A stretch of 64,000 bases of DNA, taken from contig CM069450.1 in the NCBI GenBank assembly GCA_035610835.1, positions 29,075,503 to 29,139,502 on the forward strand. The letters run 5' to 3'. Both the position numbers and the translations under genes were made by a program. This stretch comes from Ophiura sarsii. Its lineage: Eukaryota > Echinodermata > Ophiuroidea > Amphilepidida > Ophiuridae. A model generated the notes under the pieces. That model made no database searches. It saw nothing but the letters and a program-made list of their open reading frames with translations, and was not told the origin of the DNA. Positions 47,919 through 58,335 of this stretch are shown here, piece by piece (position 1 is the stretch's first letter; each line of letters opens with the position of its first letter).

Positions 47919-47972
47919 TTGATGCTCAACAATACACAAGTCTTAAAAGACTTGTGTATTGTTGAGCATCAA
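47919..47972. repeat. 26-bp perfect hairpin with 2-base loop
   Basis: TTGATGCTCAACAATACACA...CTT (47919-47944) pairs fully with 47947-47972. A two-base loop is too short for a typical microRNA precursor, so a cruciform-prone palindrome is the simplest reading. Confidence 0.85.
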
Positions 47973-48142
47973 ACCATATCTGCACTGACAAAAGATTATT
48001 TGCTTGTGGTTTACCTGAGGCATTGGAGGACTCTGACGTTTGTTTAGAATATAATGCGCTTCAATGCCCAGAATTTCATTAAATACCGTGATGTCTAGAG
48101 CTATACTGCAGTTTTGATCTAGACCCGGCTCTCAGTGCATGT

Positions 48143-48212
48143 CAGTGGTGCCTGGATCCAGAATATATCAAAATGGTTGGGGTGGGGGGGGGGGGGGGGG
48201 GGGGGGGGGGGT
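48143..48212 (+). repeat. CAGTGGTGCC motif and 28-base G tract
   Basis: CAGTGGTGCCTGGATCCAG, a weak hAT-end match, precedes GGTTGGGGTG and 28 uninterrupted G (48184-48211). Confidence 0.5.
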
Positions 48213-48479
48213 AGAACTGGAATCGGTCACTCATGGCCTTAGTACACTGGGACCTGGATAATCCACTGTACGTTTTATGACTCCTAAGGGAGCCTCTGTG
48301 CAAAGTTGCCAAACAAACAAAATAATACTCTTCGTTTAATTACTTTTAATATGGTTCTGACGTTTATAAATAGTTTCCTCTTATTTAAAAATTTCTGGTA
48401 AATAAATATTCACAGTTTAATTGGTTCAATAGTACTTAGAATAAAAGTACCGCGAATATTTGTGCACAAAGATGTTGTG

Positions 48480-48645
48480 GTTTTTTGGGGTTTTTTTATT
48501 TTTTTTATTATTTTTTTTATTTTAAATGTTTGTGTATTGTTATTGTATTTTTTGTAAAAGAACGCACCGTTTTTAAAGACGTGTGCCGCTATTGTAAAAG
48601 CGTATGTTCTTGTTCTATTAAACTAAACTAAACTAAACTAAACAT
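48480..48645 (+). mobile_element. probable LINE 3' end with (AAACT)n tail
   Basis: A T-rich region with GTTATTGTATTTTTTG and TGTTCTATT is followed by four to five AAACT units (48618-48642). Non-LTR elements often end in such short microsatellites. No coding remnant is visible. Confidence 0.45.
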
Positions 48646-49048
48646 GCTGATAGCACGCGTTAGTGTACATTAACCTGTTAATAGATAAAGAGTGCCGCCC
48701 TACAATGTAACACCAACCGTTAGAATTGCTCCGTTGGTTTATGATGTGCGTGGAATAGTATATGGTTGGGCCCATGTAAATAATATGTCAAAATGATATG
48801 GACGGGCCGGGAACCGCGACAGAGTTTGGTCTGGCCGGGTTTGGGTTTGGGTTTGGTGAAATAAGTCAACAGACCGGTGTCCTCTGTGAGTTTCCAGAGT
48901 GAAGTATAAACTGTCCGTAACAGATCACTATATTGCCCTACCATGACAAATTAATGAGTAATTAGCGAATCAAAAAGAAGCAAGTTCACTTTTCAAAATT
49001 AACCATGACAAAAGGAAGTATTGGACAGTCAGTGCCACCTTACTCTCT
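48646..49048. other. unassigned; short GGGTTT run
   Basis: A (GGGTTT)3 run lies at 48838-48858. Nothing else is recognised. Confidence 0.4.
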
Positions 49049-49571
49049 TAAATCAAAAGATTGAAAATGTCCGTCTTTAACAGATTGACATTTTTTCTCA
49101 ATCTATAAGATTGGATTTAGATTGAAAACATGATAAAAACTCGTGACAATGGGTAGCTTTGAGTCAATCTGAAAAAGATTGATACATATTACTGCACTCT
49201 ACACATGTGTTGTACCGTCAATCTCGACTAAAGTGTCAATCTAGAAAAAGATTGAATTCAACACATGCGCAGTTAGGTAGGTCATATTGGTTTCATAACA
49301 CTTTGGATTGTATATTTATATATTTCAACAAATTATTCGTTCTGCAACATAAACTTTTTTATAATTAAATGGCAAGTAAGAACATTAATTCACAAAAAAT
49401 GTAATGTAATGTTAATAAAAAGCCCAATGATATTGTTCTTCAAATTGCCAGTCATTTATTCGTGTGTACGAAAATATCAATCTTTTACTACCGATTGAAA
49501 GCTTTTAAATCAAAAAACGATTGAAACTTTCAATCCAATAGATTGAATAGTTCAATCTAAATTCTGGATTA
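49049..49571. repeat. AGATTGA / TCAATCT motif array
   Basis: AGATTGA and its complement occur about 15 times, often as pairs (TCAATCTATAAGATTGG, GTCAATCTGAAAAAGATTGA, GTCAATCTAGAAAAAGATTGA-type, ATAGATTGAATAGTTCAATC). The paired arrangement makes many short hairpins. The element boundaries are not defined. Confidence 0.65.
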
Positions 49572-49659
49572 GAAAATTGTTTGAAAGATAGAAAAAAGTC
49601 ACATATACAGAAATGTAGGTATACCTCTGAGGAAAATATTTTGGCTGAGGGTCATATGT

Positions 49660-49990
49660 CGAGACATACTCGTAAAGCTACAATTTTAGTCCGAACGGTG
49701 GCTATCGTGGAACAAGAAAGTCGCCATTTTGAATTATCGTCTGCAACTAATTTACGCGGTTTCGTAGTAGTTCACATTTTCGGCATATTTGCTCCATTGA
49801 CGCAAAGCACTTCGGGATATTGAAAACGGACCAAATTGACAGCTCGAAATGAATACGTCGCCTATGCTCATCTCCATTTTCGTGCGAGGGCAGTCGACTT
49901 GAGCATGGTAATTTCCGAAATGTCGGCCCCCATGGGTGAACAGTACGCAGAGTTGATGGCTTCGAGTGCTGCTTGGCACCACACAGGAAA
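49660..49990. other. CpG-dense block, possible promoter or exon
   Basis: Roughly twenty CpG dinucleotides occur in about 300 bases, in contrast with the CpG-poor AT-rich DNA around it. Frames of 76-106 codons are open on both strands (49836-50114 plus, 49747-50067 minus), which fits a GC-rich block but proves no coding. I recognise no domain. It could be a CpG island with a first exon of a gene crossing the gap, or a repeat. Confidence 0.3.
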
Positions 49991-50322
49991 CGAATGGGCT
50001 TATTTTTCAAACGGGTTCCGCCAAACAAAGCTGTCGGGGGCCGGGTTGTGCAAAGCATACCCAACACCCCGGCCTTTTTATACCCTCCCTGTCTTTATAA
50101 AACGGGGCCGATAGTGCGAAACATACAGATCCGAAACCTATACGCAAAGATTTGGGTGAAACCCGACTTTTGTTTATAAAAGGAGGAAATTCCTTTTTGA
50201 CATAGGAGCGCCCAAGTGTAATTAACCAAATAAAAGGTTTGCGCTCAAAATATCCGGTGATTTAAACCGAATAAATTCTTTTTAGAAATTACCTTAATCT
50301 TCAACACAGGGAGTATCGAATC

Positions 50323-50422
50323 NNNNNNNNNNNNNNNNNNNNNNNNNNNNNNNNNNNNNNNNNNNNNNNNNNNNNNNNNNNNNNNNNNNNNNNNNNNNNN
50401 NNNNNNNNNNNNNNNNNNNNNN
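50323..50422. other. assembly gap (100 N)
   Basis: Exactly 100 N, the usual placeholder for a gap of unknown size. Relationships across it should be treated with caution. Confidence 0.99.
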
Positions 50423-51118
50423 ACTTCAATTTCGATAGGTTGTTAACATTATTCGAAGATTTTATACTAAATAGTTTAAATCTACCTTAGAGCTGTCTTA
50501 GCTTTTACTTATCTCGAAATGCACTATTATCATATATAAACAGTTGATACAGCCGATAGGAACATCCATGCAAAAACTTTTACAATAACAGTGAAAAGCT
50601 TTTAAATGTCACTGATATAATCAAACGTTAATTGTGTGAGTTATTACATGTATAAATGTGCTACGTCGTAAGAAGGGAGATGGAAATGTGTAGGACCCAG
50701 ATACTAATTTCTTTCCTCCAAGCAAGAGATGTATTAACAATCATCACTTGTCTTTACAGCATATTATACATTCGCACAATTCCATACACATGTTGTATAC
50801 ACTTTCAACGAGCATGGTTTTACCATATACAACACGGATTGGTTAGAAACCTTTCCAGATGTGTCAAGGTCTATCTCAAGGATTACTGATCCAATTACTT
50901 GTTGCAATGCATTTCTCATGGTGATTCCAAGTACGGTAATGAGATTCAATACTTGTGACATTTTTGAAACATTTGCGAAATGTTGGAATGTCGTCTGCAG
51001 AAACCTGCCGCGTGGAAAATATTAAACAATATGACAACAAATTGGCTGAACTGGAATCGTCTATTCGGTCGAAAATAAGATATTTATATTGTAACACCTA
51101 TGGCAGTACTTTGGAATA
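50423..51118. other. unassigned AT-rich DNA
   Basis: No histone or other coding sequence is recognised here, despite the hairpins just downstream. Confidence 0.4.
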
Positions 51119-51315
51119 AGCTCTATTAGAGCCAGATTATAGGCTAGCGGCAGCCTACTTCAAGAGCTCTTTTCAGAGCCGCCATCTCTGTTCAGTGGAC
51201 AAGTGGGCAGTTCACCTGAACGGTTGTTTTCGGAGCCATAATTCGTTAACTCTTAAGAAAGGGGTAACCTACTTTTATATCAACCTAATATTGTTATAAA
51301 GCTCTTTTCAGAGCC
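51119..51315 (+). other. cluster of histone-3'-end-like stem-loops
   Basis: AGCTCTTTTCAGAGCC occurs exactly at 51165-51180 and 51300-51315, one base from the animal histone mRNA stem-loop GGCTCTTTTCAGAGCC. The outer G-C pair is a mismatch, leaving a 5-bp stem and the TTTC loop. A shorter GCTCTATTAGAGCC is at 51120-51133, and a decayed form (GGTTGTTTTCGGAGCC) ends at 51237. CCTACTT precedes each main copy, and purine-rich AAGAAAGGGG or GGAAAGG strings follow at variable distance. No histone frame is present. Confidence 0.5.
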
Positions 51316-51386
51316 ACTCATTTCGCAAGTAGGAAAGGATCACCTACTCTCAAATCATCGGACATGAGCAGTCCAAATGATAATAA

Positions 51387-51414
51387 CATAGAGACGTGGC
51401 AATCTCTATGTTAT
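51387..51414. repeat. small hairpin
   Basis: AACATAGAGA pairs with TCTCTATGTT around a seven-base loop. Confidence 0.7.
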
Positions 51415-52159
51415 GTTTAGACTTGCTGCGAGTCTTTGGACATCAAAGATACTTTTACATACAGATAATGTCACAAATAGGCCAATACTCTTTCCTCTTA
51501 TTTCGTTAAAAAGAAACAACTTTTATACACAGTTAATCTCCCAATTAGGCCTCTCCTCCCAATTATTATTTCATTATAAAGAAAAATCTACTGATCGCAT
51601 ACTTGTCCTTATGCCTACCACTAATCCTAAATATATATTATTTACAGTTATTGTTATATTATATTTCTTCGCAACATTTAAAGGGCGTTCTTACGTGTAG
51701 TTATTACTAAAACAGTTATTTGCATGTGAACTGTTTGCCTTTACGTAATATCATTTCCCTCATCCGACAAATTCATGCTCACTCAACAGAGACGGAGAAC
51801 AACACTAGCTACCAGCGGTTACGATCCGCTATTGAGTCGTCGTTCATCACCGACTGAAACCGTTATTAGTGCCGGCGCCAGTGGCCCACATGTTATTTCA
51901 GACACGAAATTCTGCCAGAAATCTTCCCTGGATATGTTAACTTATATTTTGAGTTTTATGTAAGAATGGTTTTTCAACAACGCCCGTGTTTCCACTATTT
52001 ATTTGTAAACGATACAACTAGCTTCCCATTATTTGCTGCACTGATGTAGTAACTTAAATCTTCAAACAATGACTATTTCATAATATTTCTAAAAGATAGT
52101 GGTATGCCATGAGCACACATGAGGACAATCGTTGGTACGAAAATAACTCACAGGTCTTT
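51415..52159. other. unassigned DNA
   Basis: Short frames only; nothing recognised. Confidence 0.35.
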
Positions 52160-52175
52160 CCCCCCCCCCCCCCCC
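52160..52175 (+). repeat. poly-C tract, 16 bases
   Basis: Uninterrupted C run. Confidence 0.9.
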
Positions 52176-52433
52176 TACACAAAAAAGGGTCGGGAAATGT
52201 GCCGCCAAATCAGACATTTGAGAGCGGTGGGGGCGTCCCCTAGGGCCAGTAGAACAGGGTAGATTTTTCGTGGCATAATCAACATGTTATCTAATGTGCC
52301 GCCAAAAAAGAAAATTTCTGTCATGATAACATCTCCCCGCACATGTCAATACACAGTGCGATGCACAGGGTAATACACGTGGTAATACATTCATAGCAAA
52401 TTTATACCCCAAAGTAAAATTGGTAAATACATA

Positions 52434-52740
52434 CTGGGCCGTATTCTCGTACGTAGTTAAACACGGTTTTAAGCTAAACACGCGTCTAACTTTAGACACA
52501 GCGTTTAACTAAACGCAATTCTCGTACATTTGTTTTACTTAAACACGCGACTAACTCGCCGAAATGTGTCTAACTTTAAACATGGGTACGGAGGTAGTTT
52601 AATGCGTGTTTAACTAAACTCGCGCAACAACTGTATGCCTTGAAGGATCACTCAACAGTGCCCGGTAAAACGCTCTAACCAACTACAAGTTTAACAGTTA
52701 ACTAACTTGGTTGCTTAACACGTTTAACCAGTAACTGTAT
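52434..52740. repeat. GTTTAA-rich repeat with GGGCCGTATTCTCG end
   Basis: It begins TGGGCCGTATTCTCGTACG, an end reminiscent of Harbinger/ISL2EU-type elements, and carries many GTTTAACT, TTAAACAC and CTAACTTTA variants. ATTCTCGTAC is repeated at 52523. I cannot find a matching right end. Confidence 0.45.
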
Positions 52741-52790
52741 AGGCTTTATACTGTTATTGTTTATGGAATCAACGTAGTAGTCCAGGGTTA

Positions 52791-53116
52791 TTGGCAAGTT
52801 GGAACCTATCATCAGAGCTGACAGCGATATTTGAAGGTAAGATTATAATATACGTTTTGCAATTACACAAATCAACTGCCAGGTAGGCCTAAATGATGTT
52901 TGAGTCTCGCATGCATTATAAGCTTATCAATATCATGATGCATCCGGCGAGTCATGACCATCCATCCACAAATTTACCGAAAATCCCCGGCGAAAATCGC
53001 TCAGAAAACATCATTTAGGCCTACCTGGCAGTTGATTTGTGTAATTGCAAAACGTATATTATAATCTTACCTTCAAATATCGCTGTCAGCTCTGATGATA
53101 GGTTCCAACTTGCCAA
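52791..53116. repeat. perfect 111-bp inverted repeat
   Basis: The left arm 52791-52901 (starts TTGGCAAGTTGGAACCTATC, ends AAATGATGTTT) is the exact complement of 53006-53116. The spacer is 104 bases. No mismatch is seen over 111 positions. An AAG-GTAAGAT donor-like string lies inside the arm. No frame of note. Confidence 0.9.
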
Positions 53117-53159
53117 TTGATATTTAACCCATTCGTCCGCCATGTCACGTTGACAGATG

Positions 53160-53460
53160 CACGTGGATAAGTTACCTAAACTGATTTAGTTTATGAGTGA
53201 TGCAGTTCGTGTGTGAAACCAGTCGCGGTTCTTAAACCGAGCTAACGCGGCCCTAATTTCCCTAAAACGTTCTTAAAGTTTAATACCTCATAAAACCGAG
53301 AAAAATTAATGAATATTGAACAATTTAGTTTAACGCCACCGCACGCCGGTATAAACCAGAAAGGTTTAATGGAAGTAATCAGTCGTTGTAGAAAAACCTT
53401 AAACTTTTCCTCTTAAACAGCATCATTCTTATTCCAGGACTTAAGAGTGTACTGCCTTAA
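53160..53460. repeat. TTTAA-rich flank of the palindrome
   Basis: Numerous TTTAA variants (CTTAAACC, GTTTAATA, GTTTAACG, TATAAACC, CTTAAACTTT) recur, resembling the flank at 52434-52740. The palindrome may sit inside one older element (inference). Confidence 0.35.
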
Positions 53461-55439
53461 AATGGCGACGACCGATGCGGTTTGCCGGTAGAGGATCCAT
53501 GGTGGGCGGCCTTGTTTCATGAAATACTGGTATGAAAGATTTGTTGTTCAACTATAAACACATTTAGATTGCGAGAAAATACGAACGCAGCCAGGTGGGG
53601 ATTCCCCATTGGAATTTGCCGAATTCCCGACGACGTTACCGAACTCATGAAACTCATTTCGTATCTAGATCGTACCGGGATCGTACTTCCCCGGAAAAAA
53701 ATGGCATCCAATTTCGAAAACTGACACGTAATTAGTTTTCAATATTAAAAAAAAAAGTATAATAAAAATAATATAAAGGACTTGCAAAGAACCAACAGAT
53801 ACTCTGAGTGAAGTGACCGGAATTAGGAACCACGGTGACCGAAATTAGGCGACCTGACCGAAAATGGGTACGTCACCGAGGCCATTGTTTTCACTCGCGC
53901 CTGCGAAACCAACGGTAACTAAACGATTATTTCTTGGTAAATTGTGAGGATGATTATGTTGAAATTATTGACGAAAAGTTTGCAAATAATTATTTATTTG
54001 ATAATAAAAAAGAATGAATTGCGGCTTAAGTGATCGAAAAATGGCAACTTTACCTGTTTTAAATTATGCCCCTCTCTAACGTCTTATGCAATGTATCCCA
54101 ATACGAAAAACAAGAATATCTGCCAGGACATAGGAGAAAAATGTAAAAGGACGTGATATTGGTAAGACTATACGACTAGGTTTGGTGTCGACAGCGGAAA
54201 TAAAATAGTGATGTACTAATAAAATACAATGAAAACGGTTATATTTTTAAAGCTTATACACACATAATCTAATACAACTAGGTTATTTGTATACCGAAAG
54301 GTCAAAACATCCCATTAAATTAAACCCGTTGTTATTACAAGTCGCCGTACTCCTGTCTTCCAAAAGAAATACAACATAAGCAACGCCTTTAATTTTCATC
54401 GTTTGCAAAAATAATGCTTAAGGTATCACTTTTAATTAGGATCGGGGTTGTTATACATATCACCCGCGCGTGCAATTTAGACATCCGTTGACCATTAGCT
54501 TAATGTAACATCATGCCGTAAACCCAAAGAAGATTGTTTGTGCAACCCAGCATGCTTTAGCATATAACTATTGTCCTACATTTGATAGATCAATGATCAG
54601 CTAAAGGTCATGTGACTTCTAACTAATAATGCATGGTACAGACAGGCATAACTTGGACACATATTATATGAAAACGAATGTGAATTCCAAATCAAACTTA
54701 CCAATTTGTTATTCGTAAAACAAAGGGTCTTGATTGAATTGAAGTCACCTTGCAGCAAGATTTTCTTTCATTTCTTTGCATGACTATGTCAATTGGAACC
54801 AGTAGACATTGGTGACAAAAACCACGGTCATGTGATGAAAGTGAAGCATGCTGGTGTTGGTGTTGCTCAAGAAATCGTCCTTGCGGAAACCGTCAACGCA
54901 ATGATTCCGGCTCACCTCTAAATCGAATACTTACGCTTGAATATGTACGCTTAGAGGGTAATTTAGAGAGTTACATCCGCACACCACTTTATCTTCTCAT
55001 TCCCAATTGGAATACGCTGAACTATAGGTTACAAGCTTGTTTTACTCAAGGCGTTAACCCAAGCTTGGTTGTCGTATTAGATAACATTCCTTGCCAAAAA
55101 TATGAAGTCAATGAGGGGATGGGGAGCCGTCAGCGCGTATTGATCAGGGGACGATATATACCTGAGCTGTGTTTTTAAGTTAGATTAAGTCAGCCGGCTG
55201 ACAATACATGGTAACGCTCTTGGCTTTGAGCACTAAGAATCGTGAGTCCTTGAAATGACGGTGATTGTTAGGCTCCAAAATTGAGTTCGAAATGTCTTAG
55301 TGAGGTGTTTTTTCCCTCCTTTAGACTTATAATGATATTTACTTTTTAATTAAATAGAAACATTTGAAAAAGTTATATTGAGATCAATCATTCATTTCTT
55401 TTAACTTTTCTAAATTATATATAAAAATAAAACCCAAAC
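53461..55439. other. unassigned; three GACCGAAATTAGG-type units
   Basis: GTGACCGGAATTAGG (53813), GTGACCGAAATTAGG (53835) and CTGACCGAAAATGGG (53854) form a short imperfect tandem. The rest is unassigned. Confidence 0.4.
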
Positions 55440-56425
55440 CTGTGTCACCGAATTAAGAATAATAATTATATTTATATATTGAATGGCTTCGAGATTGATA
55501 CAAGAATAGCACGAGCTATAAAAAAAATATTGTATCACCTAAAATAAGACATTCGGAACAAATTAGGTCCCAGATACTGGTATACCAGATACTGGAATAA
55601 AATAAAAAGTTCGCCCGAACTGACCGAGATTGATACGCCGATCTCAAAAATGTACCCATGCGCATCATCTTTGCATATACACCAAGCGTGTGCAACCTGC
55701 GGCCCGCGAAGCAATCCCAAAATTCCCATTGATGCGGCCCGTTTTAACCGCAACTCCCTAGGTTACACTAATGGCGAATTGATTTAGTGGTGTCGCTCCC
55801 TTATAATTAGTAGGGTGACGCAGTGGCGTAGCCAGAGGGGGGCGAGGGGGAAATGTCCCCAATATTAACTGTCATGTCGGTTGAGATTGGCACTGTCGGT
55901 TCATTTGGCAAGAGGAATCATGGAATTATAATGGTCAAAGTGCACAGACCTAATTGTTTCGCGCGCTACGCTCGCATGTGTACCCCAAATGGAATTGTTT
56001 TTGTAGAAAGTTGTTTAAAGCAGAAATGTACCTCCCCGGTGTACCTCATTCATAGCAAAAATAAGTGTAAAGTCGAAAATGTTCGCGCGCGTTGCGCGCA
56101 TTCCTTTCATCGGAACAAACTTGTGATGCGTGTTAAAATTCCTGGTTGAAATGGCGAAGAGAAGCAGGTATCCGGATGTGTTTTGGAATGTTTGACAATC
56201 AATGCGGCCCGTGAATGGATCTCAAAATCACAATGCGGCCCGGCTGGTACAAAAGGTTGCACATGCTTGATATACACATACCCGCACATCTTCTGCGCCG
56301 CACAAAAAATAGTGGACGGCAAACTTTTAAAAATATTGGTGACATCAGGGTACTTTGGTTAAACAATGTTCAATACACAGTTTTATTTTATTGTACTGTT
56401 AAAAACCTGATATAAATAATGATAA
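55440..56425. mobile_element. family-I element, copy 1, interrupted by hAT
   Basis: The left part (ATTGAATGGCTTCGAGATTG, ATAAGACATTC) and right part (GGACGGCAA, CAGGGTACTTTGGTTAAAC, AACCTGATATAAATAATG) match, in order and strand, the two ends of copy 2 at 59540-60095. Two CCAGATACTGG strings lie at 55571-55596. The hAT-like element at 55683-56269 splits the copy. Confidence 0.65.
55683..56269. mobile_element. hAT-type nonautonomous element, 8-bp target duplication
   Basis: The ends CAAGCGTGTGCAACC and GGTTGCACATGCTTG are complementary at 14 of 15 positions. The 8 bases ATATACAC stand directly outside both ends (55675-55682 and 56270-56277), the duplication length typical of hAT. GCGGCCCG strings occur near both ends. 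Inside, a second hAT-like end (CAGTGGCGTAGCCAG, 55821) with a G-rich run and GCGCGC/TACGC strings indicates a nested insertion or fusion. The 98-codon frame at 55853-56149 is not recognised as protein. Confidence 0.85.
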
Positions 56426-57002
56426 TACTTAAAGCTTCACAAAAAATCATAACAACTAGAGAGAAATAGTAAACACTACAATTGGACCTTTGCTGAAATA
56501 TCCAATTCATTTGTACGATTTCTCCCAAAACGACCCAATCAAAGTTTGACTCGTGTAACATTATACTATAATTTAAAATTACACAAAGTTAGATATTATT
56601 TAAGGTACTAACTATTATTTATATGATTGATATTTTTGTCTGTTCCGATGGATATTTAAGTGTGGGGTGTATTTTTGACAAACCCTAAATCAAAAATTCG
56701 GAATATTGCAGGATATTCGTATGCAGCTCATTGGTATTGAATTTCATCGTTAAGTAGGTGTAAATACTGGATTTCATTGGTTAATACATTTGAATCCATA
56801 TCGTGTAAACACGTACACGAAAGCCAAAACACACGATATTTTCCATATCTTAGATTTACCGCGTTACCAAGCATTTGCGCTATGATCGGTAAGATATTAC
56901 ATGTAAATCGATTGCATTGCGTCTGTCTAAGACTGAAAAGTTGCTCGAAATCAATACGGGTCATACGATTACATTTTATATAGTAATTTACAGAAAGAAT
57001 AT
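56426..57002. other. unassigned AT-rich DNA
   Basis: Nothing recognisable. Confidence 0.35.
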
Positions 57003-57528
57003 AAACACAACACCAAAGTAAGTCCCCCTCTCAAAATGTCGTCATAACATTGTACTGTGAAACATTTTACCGATAAAACTTAGTTAGAAATAATCCTATG
57101 ACTGTTTCCTAAGTATGGTTCGAAAATGAAAGATGTCCATGACTTCATGGCTGAATGAGCCCAAATGGAAGACAAAAACTGCCCTTCTCAAAAGTCACAA
57201 AAGTTTATAAATTGCTTCTTACTAATGGAAAAACACCCGTGGTTGAGCCAATATTACTGTAATGTGTAATCAATTCATGATCATTCAGCCATGTAAATCT
57301 TTTTCTTGGCTCAGATATTAGCACAGTGAGTTGTGACTTTTGAGAAGGGCAGTTTTTGTCTTTCATTTGAGCTCATGTAGCCATGAAGTCATGGACATCT
57401 TTCATTTTCAAACAACACTTAGGAAACAGTCATATGATTATATCTAACTAAGTTTTATGGGTAAAATATTTTACCTTACGATGTTATGACGAAATTTTGA
57501 GAGGGGACTTACTTTTGGTGTTGTGTTT
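57003..57528. mobile_element. foldback element, ~200-bp arms
   Basis: AAACACAACACCAAA at the left mirrors TTTTGGTGTTGTGTTT at the right. Arms of about 200 bases (57003-57203 and 57330-57528) match with scattered differences, including CTTCTCAAAAGTCACAA and its complement at the inner ends and CATGACTTCATGGCTGA against GCCATGAAGTCATGG. No transposase. The flanking duplication is unclear. Confidence 0.8.
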
Positions 57529-57699
57529 AGACACGATTTCACCCCTTGAGAGTTTGAAACTATCCTAACCACCGCTTTTCACGCTTTTCCAGGGTAACAA
57601 ATCTTGCCCCTCCTACACTACCATTTCTCTGATTTATTCCACACCATCTGTGTATTGCCAGCGCACTTGCTACTGCTTCCACCGCTCGCCCAAAGATGG

Positions 57700-58335
57700 C
57701 CCAAGGCCGGTATCATTCCTAAGATAGTTTGCTTGGTGGAACTAGAAGCCCAAAGTGTGACTTTTTGCGAAGTTATTGCGTTAACAAATTCAAACTTTGA
57801 ACTTCAATTAGTTATACAAATAAGTGCTATTTCAGATTTTGTAAAATCAAAAGTTCAAATTTTGGAAAAAGTCACAATATATTAACAAATTAGATTATTA
57901 GTTTAATAATTAGCCCAATGTGACTACATTAAAAGCTCGTTAAAATTAACATGCGGTAAAACTATAGACTTTTGGTTAAATGCAAGGTCCCCGGCATGTG
58001 GCCAATGGGTGTTTGGTGTGCCAATTCTTGGATGGAACTACGAGCCCAAAGTGTGAATTTGAAAGTTGTTGTGTTAAGAAGAACTTTGAACTTGAATTTG
58101 CTATAAAAACGTGCGTAATTTCAGATTTTGTAAATCAAAAGTTCAAATTCCGAGAAAAATCCCGATATAATATCCCTAGAGTTTAAAAAAAAACTCAATG
58201 TGGCTACTTGAAGGGGTTAACAGCCTGTTTAAAGTGAAAATGTGGCAAGAAGATAGACTGTCTTTTGGCTATGCAAGGTCCCGACATGGGGTCAAGTGTG
58301 TCCTTGGAGGAGTACTAGCTTCATGGCCTGTCAAC
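57700..58335 (-). repeat. dispersed ~0.3 kb repeat, block 4, inverted
   Basis: Two units lie about 296 bases apart: GGAACTAGAAGCCCAAAGTG (57738) and GGAACTACGAGCCCAAAGTG (58034), each followed by TTTGAACTT.AATT and AATCAAAAGTTCAAATT. They are reverse complements of strings in blocks 1-3 (CCACATTGGGCT, AAATTCAAGTTCAAA). The 57604-58380 frames are readings of this repeat. Confidence 0.65.

Noticed and set aside
47919..47972. microRNA precursor
   Set aside because: The stem is perfect and the loop is only two bases, unlike a typical precursor.
48838..48858. Telomere-like GGGTTT run
   Set aside because: There are only about three units, and the motif differs from the usual animal TTAGGG.
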